A DNA stretch of 22,337 bases from a virus, in IMG/VR virus record IMGVR_UViG_3300032294_001430, positions 1-22,337 of that record, one strand, 5' to 3'. Shown piece by piece: positions 15,984 through 21,980 of the stretch. The number at the start of each line of letters is the position of its first letter. Position 1 is the stretch's first letter. Position numbers and translations under genes: made by a program. Below the pieces are notes generated by a model. That model was not told the origin of the DNA and searched no databases. It saw only the letters and a program-made list of their open reading frames with translations.

Positions 15984-16799
15984 TTAAACTGGGATTACTT
16001 CTATTGTAATCTTAGGTTGATATCCATCAGGTAGTTGTCTATTAATACCTTTGAATTCATTTACTTTGTTCTTAAAGTATGTTATTTGTAATACCTTATC
16101 AGTTAGGTTCATTACAGTTTGAGATGAAGTAGACATCTCTTTTGTATCTCTTTTCATATTCAATTGAGGTTTTTTTGGAAAGTATTCTTTTCTCATAGCT
16201 TGTGCTATTCCTTTCCAATCTTCTACTTTATCAACTGATTTTTCTGCTGATATTTTTCTCAATTTTGAACTTAGATATTTTTCACCATGTGTATATCCCG
16301 CATCGGTAAACATGTGTCCGTGATTTGTACGAACAACGGATGATTCCGAATTTTGAAGTTTAACATCGGGCTTATGCTTTGATGTAGTTTCAATACTAAC
16401 CATGTGTTTTGGAGATGACACAAATGTATGACCTTTTAAAGATAATCCACTCTTACCCTTATATTGTAATGCTGCTCTTACCGCTTTCATTAAGGTAGGT
16501 TGCTTAATGATATTTCTCATCTTATCCCCATCAGGTCCCGGCTTTCCACCTTTCTTTACAATCTTATGTTCGGCTTCATCATGTCCAACTAATAGCGCAG
16601 AATTTACAACACCAATGCCGTTTTCGTTTAATCCTTCACTCCAATCGGTTACTAAATCATGTAGATATGCAACTTCCACACCATCAATGATAGTATGCAC
16701 AATTTCCAAAGATGGATTATAAGCTCTGTCTCTATTTTTGGCTAGGATGAACTTATCATTTATTTCCTTAGATACAATAATGCACTCTGAAAGTTTCAT
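15984..16799 (-). CDS. Ntn-hydrolase, linear amide C-N hydrolase (acyltransferase/choloylglycine hydrolase) type
   Basis: A 271-residue protein. The N-terminus MKLSE-Cys6-IIVSKEINDKFILAKNRDRAY fits the pattern of C45/C59-type Ntn-hydrolases: a Cys that becomes the N-terminal nucleophile after self-cleavage, a short strand pair, then an (A/G)-x-N-x-D motif (Asn22-Arg23-Asp24). Further matches are WSEGLNENGIGVVNSAL (residues 53-69), a strand with HTFVSSPKHMVSIET, and VRTNHGHMF (Thr158-Asn159-His160), where these enzymes usually have a conserved T/N-N. If so, maturation would remove residues 1-5. Such enzymes hydrolyse amides, for example N-acyl amino compounds or beta-lactam side chains; the substrate here is unknown. 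The gene sits 3 nt after a small phage gene and just before the hub operon, so it belongs to the phage's late set. Confidence 0.7.
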   Translation of the reverse strand: MKLSECIIVSKEINDKFILAKNRDRAYNPSLEIVHTIIDGVEVAYLHDLVTDWSEGLNENGIGVVNSALLVGHDEAEHKIVKKGGKPGPDGDKMRNIIKQPTLMKAVRAALQYKGKSGLSLKGHTFVSSPKHMVSIETTSKHKPDVKLQNSESSVVRTNHGHMFTDAGYTHGEKYLSSKLRKISAEKSVDKVEDWKGIAQAMRKEYFPKKPQLNMKRDTKEMSTSSQTVMNLTDKVLQITYFKNKVNEFKGINRQLPDGYQPKITIEVIPV

Positions 16800-16802
16800 T
16801 TA

Positions 16803-17423
16803 TTATCCGATATACGCGTTTAGCTCATAAGAATTTTTCATACCATATACTTGGATATGAAGTTGCTTTCTTTGTAACTTACCATCTTTAGATAGTTGTA
16901 TGCTAAAACTATTAGTCTTGCCCTCCGATGGTTTACGAGGTCCCATTCCTATTTTTCTAAAAGAATCATCATTATCTATTTCAAATCCTTTTTTCTCCGC
17001 ATATTCTCTAGCTGCTTCGATTGCTGATGTATATGATTTATGATATACTTCGTAAGGTGCTTTTGCTTCGTTTACCGATTCTCTTACAAACTTTCCATCT
17101 TTATCGGCTACATAGTAAGCAACCATATTATATGAACCACCTCTTTCCTTTTCAAGTTTTTCTACTGCTTTCTTAGCATCTTTATATGATGAATAAGAAT
17201 CTTTAAAAACTCCCGTACCCTGTCCTCTACCTTTATTGTATCCTACATGATACAATCCTTCACTTACTGATTCTTCTTTATTTATTTCTTTACCAGCTTT
17301 AACTGCATCTTTATGTGCATCGGAATTACCATGTGCAGGTTTTTCACCTCTAGCTCTTTTAGCTCTAATGTTTGCCCACAAACCTGGCTTTTCTTCGTTT
17401 AGTAAATCTTTTAGCTTTATCAT
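16803..17423 (-). CDS. Modular small phage protein with LLNE/SVSE/SVNE junctions, possibly capsid-packaged
   Basis: A 206-residue protein starting MIKLKDLLNEEKPGLWANIR. Three modules can be seen: residues 1-50 (basic, RAKRARGEKPAH then HKDAVKAGKEI), residues about 56-112 (GLYHVGYNKGRGQGTGVF, then AYYVADKDGKFV, an alpha/beta fold) and residues about 121-206 (APYEVYHKSYTSAIEAAREY, FRKIGMGPRKP, LHIQVYGMKNSYELNAYI). The modules are separated by near-identical spacers, ESVSEG (51-56) and ESVNEA (115-120). The amphipathic N-terminus ending LLNE resembles the capsid-targeting peptides of T4 internal proteins, which end in the (L/I)xE site of the prohead protease; that link is inference. It is 1 nt after the 104-residue gene and 3 nt before the Ntn-hydrolase. 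Confidence 0.65.
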   Translation of the reverse strand: MIKLKDLLNEEKPGLWANIRAKRARGEKPAHGNSDAHKDAVKAGKEINKEESVSEGLYHVGYNKGRGQGTGVFKDSYSSYKDAKKAVEKLEKERGGSYNMVAYYVADKDGKFVRESVNEAKAPYEVYHKSYTSAIEAAREYAEKKGFEIDNDDSFRKIGMGPRKPSEGKTNSFSIQLSKDGKLQRKQLHIQVYGMKNSYELNAYIG

Positions 17424-17424
17424 A

Positions 17425-17739
17425 TTAAAACGCTTTATTTAATTCTTTGGCTGCATCATCTCCGTATTTTGATTTGAATTTATCTGTCAAATCTTTTAAA
17501 ATACTACTTCTATATTTAGAAACTTCGGATGGCATAGAACCTTCAATATCATGTATTGTTTCAATTGCTTGTAATAATTTAAGAGCCTTTGTATTATTTA
17601 AAAATGTTGCCAATTCGACTACAGCACCAGTATGGTCGTTTCTATCAGTCAATTTAGCTATCTTCTCTATAATTTGCGTAGTATCCCTTACTTCGTTTAC
17701 TTTAGGTTTTCCGGTTACAATACCCATTAATTTTATCAT
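17425..17739 (-). CDS. Small helical phage protein starting MIKL, function unknown
   Basis: A 104-residue protein starting MIKLMGIVTGKPKVNEVRD, sharing the MIKL start and an early V-N-E tripeptide (residues 14-16) with the following 206-residue protein. From about residue 20 it is all-helical (TTQIIEKIAKL, AVVELATFLNNTKALKLLQA, YRSSILKDLTDKF). There is no signal peptide or catalytic motif. It lies 1 nt after the membrane-anchored gene and 1 nt before the 206-residue gene. It could be a prohead-core or internal protein; the sequence alone does not show this. Confidence 0.6.
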   Translation of the reverse strand: MIKLMGIVTGKPKVNEVRDTTQIIEKIAKLTDRNDHTGAVVELATFLNNTKALKLLQAIETIHDIEGSMPSEVSKYRSSILKDLTDKFKSKYGDDAAKELNKAF

Positions 17740-17740
17740 C

Positions 17741-18397
17741 TTATTTCTTTACTTTAATTTTCCAATAAGTACCAAAACCAACATAAGGTGAGAATGAACC
17801 ATTAGTACCATCAATTGTTCTATTATTTACACCCAATCCGATTTGATAGATTTTATCTTTTTTAGTTTTTAAGATTAAACCAGCTCCAATCGCAGATACA
17901 TAATCTTCTTTGTTAAATCCAGCATTCAAACCATAATATAATTGATTTCTTGCAGGCTCTTTAACAATCATTTCTTCTTTGATGATTCTTTCTTTTACAT
18001 TTGCGGTAAATGTTCTACCATTGATTCTATTTTTATGAATAGTATCGGTTACGGCTACAAATCCTAAACCATCATCTAATTTTAATGTATCTTTATAAAT
18101 TACTTTTGCTAAGTAATCTTTGAGTAATGCAGCAGTATCTACATTTACTAATTCTCTAAGAACTAATGTATCCACATCAATTACTTCATGTATAATATCT
18201 TCACCTTTTTTAGTTACTGTTTTAATCTTTTCAACTTCAACAGTATCGATTGTATGTTTTAATACTTCATATTTTTTGCCATCAATTCTGATAGTTCTTC
18301 CACCCGGCATAACCCCACCTGGGTTAAACCATTGTAAAAGGATGTAAATTACCAAAGCTGCTATGGCAATATTTTTAAAATTAACAAATTTTTTCAT
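17741..18397 (-). CDS. Membrane-anchored protein with beta-barrel-like C-terminus (possible envelope-bridging protein)
   Basis: A 218-residue protein starting MKKFVNFKNIAIAALVIYIL. Residues 8-24 form one hydrophobic segment without a signal-peptidase site, so probably an inner-membrane anchor. Residues about 35-150 are charged and extended or helical, with repeated Val/Asp/Lys patterns (HTIDTVEVEKIKTVTKKGED, VDTLVLRELVNVDTAALLKD). Residues about 152-218 show alternating strands ending in aromatics (LYYGLNAGF, AIGAGLILK, IYQIGLGVNN, FSPYVGFGTYWKIKV), like part of an outer-membrane beta structure. An inner-membrane anchor, long periplasmic segment and outer-membrane-like end could form a one-piece spanin, but this is inference. 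First gene of its block, with a putative promoter at 18410-18424. Confidence 0.65.
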   Translation of the reverse strand: MKKFVNFKNIAIAALVIYILLQWFNPGGVMPGGRTIRIDGKKYEVLKHTIDTVEVEKIKTVTKKGEDIIHEVIDVDTLVLRELVNVDTAALLKDYLAKVIYKDTLKLDDGLGFVAVTDTIHKNRINGRTFTANVKERIIKEEMIVKEPARNQLYYGLNAGFNKEDYVSAIGAGLILKTKKDKIYQIGLGVNNRTIDGTNGSFSPYVGFGTYWKIKVKK

Positions 18398-18409
18398 AAG
18401 ACTAGTTTT

Positions 18410-18424
18410 TATGTGTATAAATAT
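18410..18424 (-). promoter_or_regulatory. Putative phage (late) promoter for the block 18397-15984
   Basis: The coding strand reads ATATTTATACACATA; the core ends 18 nt before the ATG at 18397 and lies about 10 nt past the TAG of the upstream gene. It matches 14 of 15 bases of the elements at 11331-11345 and 15948-15962. Confidence 0.5.
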
Positions 18425-18433
18425 TGATTTATT

Positions 18434-19891
18434 CTAAAATAACATCTTTGAACCAATTTGGAAGTTATGCATCAAATTAAACTTAGGTTCAAAGGTCATT
18501 GCTCCTCTATATGCGGTTGATAATGCAAATCTTTTACTTATTTTATAATCATATCCCAAACCAACGATTGCACCGGGTGTTCTACTTACTGAACTATTTC
18601 CAGTCATTGTATTCCAAGCTATTGGGGATTGCATTACGAATAATTGTGGAGTTAGAGTAACCTTTCTACTATACTGAAATGGTTTCATCCAAAATCCAAC
18701 TGCGGATGCACTTAGGGATACATCATATCCTCTTTCACCCATTCTAGGCATCATTAAGGTTATGATACCAACATTGTATCCAAATGTTCCGTACTTAGGG
18801 TGTGGCTTAATATAGGTGTACCCATTAAGGTTCATAAGAGTTCCTCTAAGGTACGCAAATGTAGTTCCGTATGAATGTATCGCATTTAATTTACCTTCCT
18901 CAAAATCCATCTTAGTGATACCACCTGATAGTGCGAATTGATTCATAGTACTCCAAATAAGTGCGGTAGCTGAATATGATTTATCACCCATAAGAGATGA
19001 TTTAGAAACACCCACACTCATCATTACTGCATACCTACCTTCCATATCCTCCGTTCCAGCCAAATCAGATGCTAACATCATTGGGTTTGCTACGGATTTC
19101 TTTTTTTCTTCTTTTTTCTTTTCTTCCTTCTTCTCCTCTTTCTTTTCTTCTTTGGTTTCTTCCTTCTTTTCTTCCTGCTTATCTTCCGATTTAGATTCCT
19201 CTTTCTTTTCTTCCGATTTACTTTCAGATTTAGATTCTTCTTTTGATTCGGACTTACTTTCAGATTTAGATTCCGATTTAGTTTCAGATTTTGTTTCTGA
19301 TTTGGTCTCCGTTTTAGTTTCTGTTTTAGATGAAGATGATGAAGATGAACTACTACCAGAACTACTTCCAGAACCTCCAGAAGCACTGCTTCCTGATGAT
19401 GCAGGTGGAGGTGGTGGTGTAGAACCAGCTGATGATGCTGCTGCCCCAGAAGCGGCTCCACTTGCAGCTCCACTAGCGGCTGAACTAGCAGCTCCACTTG
19501 CTGCAGAACTTGCCGCAGATGAAGCGGCTGAACTAGCAGCTGATGCTGCTGCCGAAGCTGCTGCTGATGCAGCCTGTGATGTTGCTTGTGCTACTGCGTT
19601 TGTTACCGTTTGTTGAACAACCTGATTAGTTGGACATCCCATTGTTGACCAAGCGGTATAGGTTGCAGTTATCCAAAGTTGAACTGCTCCCGTCATTACT
19701 TCTTGCGGAGAAAATACTCTTACCTGATTATAAAATGATACCGTTGCAAACCCATTTGCCATTGTGGTTGTTGCAACTTTAATTTCACCGGTACATTTAT
19801 CCCTATATGTTTGGGTATAAGTTTGCCCTATCGCTTCCGTAGCGAATAAAGACATAACAATTATCGTTAAAACCAATACCCATTTTTTCAT
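18434..19891 (-). CDS. Exported protein with Ala/Ser and Lys/Glu low-complexity stalk and outer-membrane-like C-terminal domain
   Basis: The likely start is the ATG at 19891 (485 residues), 1 nt after the preceding stop and giving the signal peptide MKKWVLVLTIIVMSLFATEA. An upstream ATG at 19915 would put MVWVSISK ahead of the signal and overlap the previous gene, so it is less likely. Residues 23-102 form a small domain with two cysteines (Cys33, Cys86). Residues 103-157 are almost only Ala and Ser; a five-proline run follows, then Gly/Ser (about 164-188), then K-x-E/S-x repeats grading into a Lys/Glu-rich block to about 265. Residues 266-485 are strand-rich with aromatic ends (YAVMMSVGVSKSSL, FGYNVGIITLMM, FALSTAYRGAMTF) and end KMLF, like an outer-membrane beta-barrel. 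Ends in TAG. Function unknown; envelope location inferred. Confidence 0.7.
   Translation of the reverse strand: MKKWVLVLTIIVMSLFATEAIGQTYTQTYRDKCTGEIKVATTTMANGFATVSFYNQVRVFSPQEVMTGAVQLWITATYTAWSTMGCPTNQVVQQTVTNAVAQATSQAASAAASAAASAASSAASSAASSAASGAASSAASGAASGAASGAAASSAGSTPPPPPASSGSSASGGSGSSSGSSSSSSSSSKTETKTETKSETKSETKSESKSESKSESKEESKSESKSEEKKEESKSEDKQEEKKEETKEEKKEEKKEEKKKEEKKKSVANPMMLASDLAGTEDMEGRYAVMMSVGVSKSSLMGDKSYSATALIWSTMNQFALSGGITKMDFEEGKLNAIHSYGTTFAYLRGTLMNLNGYTYIKPHPKYGTFGYNVGIITLMMPRMGERGYDVSLSASAVGFWMKPFQYSRKVTLTPQLFVMQSPIAWNTMTGNSSVSRTPGAIVGLGYDYKISKRFALSTAYRGAMTFEPKFNLMHNFQIGSKMLF
19097..19585 (-). repeat. Low-complexity coding repeat region (Ala/Ser, Ser/Gly, Lys/Ser/Glu, Lys/Glu)
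   Basis: About 490 bp of short-period repeats inside the 485-residue exported protein. On the plus strand they are GCAGCT-type tracts near 19430-19580 and CTT/TTC-rich tracts at 19097-19330. They create long spurious open frames on both strands. They encode, in order, an Ala/Ser helix, Pro run, Ser/Gly linker, Lys/Ser/Glu repeats and a Lys/Glu block that could form a single alpha helix. Confidence 0.85.
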
Positions 19892-19892
19892 T

Positions 19893-20723
19893 TTAGAAAT
19901 TGATACCCAAACCAAAAGTGCTATTTTTGACTATTGGGTCATAATCGTACTTTATCGTTAAATTTTTGAAATCATGTAACGCTCCAACTTTAACAGTTGT
20001 AAATCTATCTTTATATTTTGGGAAAGTAATGTATCCAATATCATCCTTACCTCTCCACTTAACATCTTCAGTCACACTACCAACCATAAGGTGAATACCT
20101 GTTCTTTTGATTCTCTTACCAACACCCACATAGAAATTTCTCCTTTCAACCAAATCACTTACCATTGGAAAATCTACTTGTGTTATATTACCATAAGGAA
20201 AGAATGTTGAATTATCTCTTTCGAATGTTGAATTGTATTCAGCTATAAAATATGCTTTGTTTCCCATTGTAAAGAATCCACCAATCTGATTACCGCCTGT
20301 TTTTTGAATACCAAAACTGATAATTGGTTTCTTACCTCTAATAGTATCCATTCTACCATTATCATAAACATACACTCTTGCAGGTTGACGGTATCCCCAA
20401 TCGTTTAAATAAAAGCCAGGGTTCCAAAAGTTCCAACCAAACGCAGGTGCTCCCCACATATCCCAACGATTCCATCCCCAACCCCAATTGTTCCAACCCC
20501 ATGGGTCTCTAACAATTATATTTGAACCCGGTCTTGTTCTCGGAGGTCTATTAAACTCTCTCGGTGATTCGTTTCTCCATCTGCTAACATCGTTTCTTTG
20601 TGAAATAGATGGTGACATTGATGGTGTAGACCTTTGAGGTGTAGGTGGGTTACTTCTCCAACTACTAACTTGTGAGAAAGCTAATGTTGGTATAAACGCT
20701 AGTAAAAATAATAGATTTTTCAT
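19893..20723 (-). CDS. Exported Trp/Pro-rich protein with beta-barrel-like C-terminus
   Basis: A 276-residue protein with signal peptide MKNLLFLLAFIPTLAFSQ, probably cut after Ser17. Residues about 20-70 are Ser/Pro/Arg-rich and unstructured. Residues about 70-110 are extraordinarily Trp/Gly/Asn-rich (DPWGWNNWGWGWNRWDMWG, then FGWNFWNPGF). Residues about 128-276 are beta-rich (ISFGIQKTGGNQIGGFF, NFYVGVGKRIKRTGIHLMVG, NSTFGLGINF) and end in Phe, as outer-membrane proteins usually do. It is the first gene after the terminator at 20753-20779, with a putative promoter at 20738-20752, and the next exported gene follows 1 nt later. Probably an outer-membrane or surface protein made by the phage in the infected cell. 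Family not recognised. Confidence 0.65.
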   Translation of the reverse strand: MKNLLFLLAFIPTLAFSQVSSWRSNPPTPQRSTPSMSPSISQRNDVSRWRNESPREFNRPPRTRPGSNIIVRDPWGWNNWGWGWNRWDMWGAPAFGWNFWNPGFYLNDWGYRQPARVYVYDNGRMDTIRGKKPIISFGIQKTGGNQIGGFFTMGNKAYFIAEYNSTFERDNSTFFPYGNITQVDFPMVSDLVERRNFYVGVGKRIKRTGIHLMVGSVTEDVKWRGKDDIGYITFPKYKDRFTTVKVGALHDFKNLTIKYDYDPIVKNSTFGLGINF

Positions 20724-20737
20724 AGGTATATTATTTA

Positions 20738-20752
20738 GTTACCTATAAATAT
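20738..20752 (-). promoter_or_regulatory. Putative phage promoter for the exported-protein pair
   Basis: The coding strand reads ATATTTATAGGTAAC. The 9-base core is identical to three other block-head elements; the ACATA extension is not kept. The core ends 20 nt before the ATG at 20723 and directly abuts the terminator's T-tract. Confidence 0.4.
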
Positions 20753-20779
20753 AAAAAAAGGGAGAATAAATCTCCCTTT
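20753..20779 (-). terminator. Intrinsic (Rho-independent) terminator after the lipoprotein gene
   Basis: The coding strand has AAAGGGAGA (20779-20771), a 5-nt TTTAT loop, the perfect complement TCTCCCTTT (20765-20757), then continuing T's to 20753: a 9-bp stem and a run of 7 T's counting those in the stem. It starts 4 nt past the lipoprotein stop and closes the TonB-receptor/lipoprotein cassette. Confidence 0.85.
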
Positions 20780-20783
20780 CATT

Positions 20784-21980
20784 TTAATTTCCTTTTGATG
20801 GGAATCTAGTCCATCCATTTACCCATATTGGTTTATCTAATTCGGGTATTACCACATCTATCTCTTTATTACCTTTACCTAACGCTAAAGTTTTAAGTTG
20901 GTCATTTGTTAAGATTGTAGTTGCTCTACTGATAAAGTTCAATGTAGGATTAAATGTTCCTACTGAATTGTTTTCAAATACCGAAACTCCATCTTTTACG
21001 AATTGTGCAGTTTCATTACTTTCCAAACTCAATCCACCTTTCATCCATCCCCAAATTACACTATTCTTCATTGTGAATTGTGTTGCTCTCCTAAATCTTA
21101 AACCTAAATTGTGGTTTGCCAATGCAGTTGATACATTAGGTCCAACTAAAATCATATTCAATAATTTAGGATGTGTATATGGTTGTGCCGGTGAACCTGT
21201 TCCATCGTTATCACACTCAACACCATTTCCAGCATCTCCGTTATCTACGAATTGTGGGTCTCTCTTTGATACACCATTTGTAATAGTTCCGGTATATCCA
21301 AAATCAAAATCAAAATCATCATCTGCGGTTGCGAATGCATATAAGTTTTTAGCATTTACAGTTCCACCAAAGAATTCAAATGCATCATCGTTAGCGTAGA
21401 TAGTTTGAACATTCTCAATGATTGTTCCACTGCCAACACCACCCAATGTTAATGCGTTGATTTCCGAATTTGGCATTGCTGCAATTCCAGCGTATTCAAT
21501 CCTTACATATTTTAGAACACCACTATTATCTAAATCGTTTGTTCCACCATAAGGTCTACCAATACCACCTTCAATAGTTGGTTCTGATGTTCTATTGGTT
21601 TTTGCTCTACCCAATATTACAATACCACCCCAATCACCTGGAGTTCTTTCTCCTGCTGGTCTGCCTGAAGTGAATATGATTGGTTTTGTTGCAGTTCCTT
21701 CGGCAATTATTTGTGCACCTCTTTCGATACACAATGCACCTTTCTCACTAATATCAGATTTGATAATAGTTCCAGGTTGAATGATAAGTTTAGCACCATC
21801 GGTTACATAAACATATCCTTTCAATGTCCACACCTTATCTGATGTAAGAGTTGTGGTTGTGTTGATGTTTCCAGTTAATGTTGTTGTTAATGGAATGTTT
21901 ATAGGTGCATCATTTCCACCTAATTCTTTTTGGCAACTGAATAGTCCCAAAATTAAAATAAGTCCTAATAGTTTTCTCAT
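20784..21980 (-). CDS. Beta-helix surface lipoprotein of the type paired with TonB-dependent receptors in Bacteroidota
   Basis: A 398-residue lipoprotein: signal MRKLLGLILILGLFS with lipobox Cys16 (L-F-S-C), then QKELGGND. The Q-K-E after the Cys resembles the Bacteroidota lipoprotein surface-export signal (QKDDE-like, described in Capnocytophaga), so exposure on the cell surface is likely. Residues about 50-320 show right-handed beta-helix repeats (GAKLIIQPGTIIKSD, GAQIIAEGTATKPIIFTS, GDWGGIVILGRA, ALTLGGVGSGTIIENVQTIY) with an acidic ADDDFDFDFGY loop at 219-229 that could bind Ca2+. The C-terminus ends PIWVNGWTRFPSKGN with no T9SS sorting domain. Homologues are common chromosomal proteins of Bacteroidota, often annotated as hypothetical or multidrug-transporter-like. 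The start overlaps the receptor stop (ATGA), so the two are translationally coupled. Function unknown; probably nutrient capture with the receptor. Confidence 0.75.
   Translation of the reverse strand: MRKLLGLILILGLFSCQKELGGNDAPINIPLTTTLTGNINTTTTLTSDKVWTLKGYVYVTDGAKLIIQPGTIIKSDISEKGALCIERGAQIIAEGTATKPIIFTSGRPAGERTPGDWGGIVILGRAKTNRTSEPTIEGGIGRPYGGTNDLDNSGVLKYVRIEYAGIAAMPNSEINALTLGGVGSGTIIENVQTIYANDDAFEFFGGTVNAKNLYAFATADDDFDFDFGYTGTITNGVSKRDPQFVDNGDAGNGVECDNDGTGSPAQPYTHPKLLNMILVGPNVSTALANHNLGLRFRRATQFTMKNSVIWGWMKGGLSLESNETAQFVKDGVSVFENNSVGTFNPTLNFISRATTILTNDQLKTLALGKGNKEIDVVIPELDKPIWVNGWTRFPSKGN

Noticed and set aside
19152-19616. Plus-strand 154-codon frame and a minus-strand 135-codon frame at 19090-19497
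   Set aside because: Both are other-frame readings of the low-complexity repeats in the exported protein. Their compositions (Asp/Ser/Ala or Leu/His/Arg/Lys only) mirror those repeats, and neither has a promoter or start context.
19892-19915. Start of the Ala/Ser-stalk protein at 19915
   Set aside because: It would overlap the previous gene and place MVWVSISK before a normal signal peptide; ATG at 19891 gives a standard signal sequence and 1-nt spacing.
11337-20752. Exact T4 late-promoter box TATAAATA on the plus strand at four places
   Set aside because: No plus-strand genes follow any of them, and each sits just upstream of a minus-strand gene, so the element is read in the minus direction.
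20720-20790. Prophage/host boundary or attachment site between the phage genes and the TonB-receptor cassette
   Set aside because: No direct repeat, tRNA or integrase was seen, and a T4-like phage would not normally integrate. A chimeric contig cannot be excluded from sequence alone.
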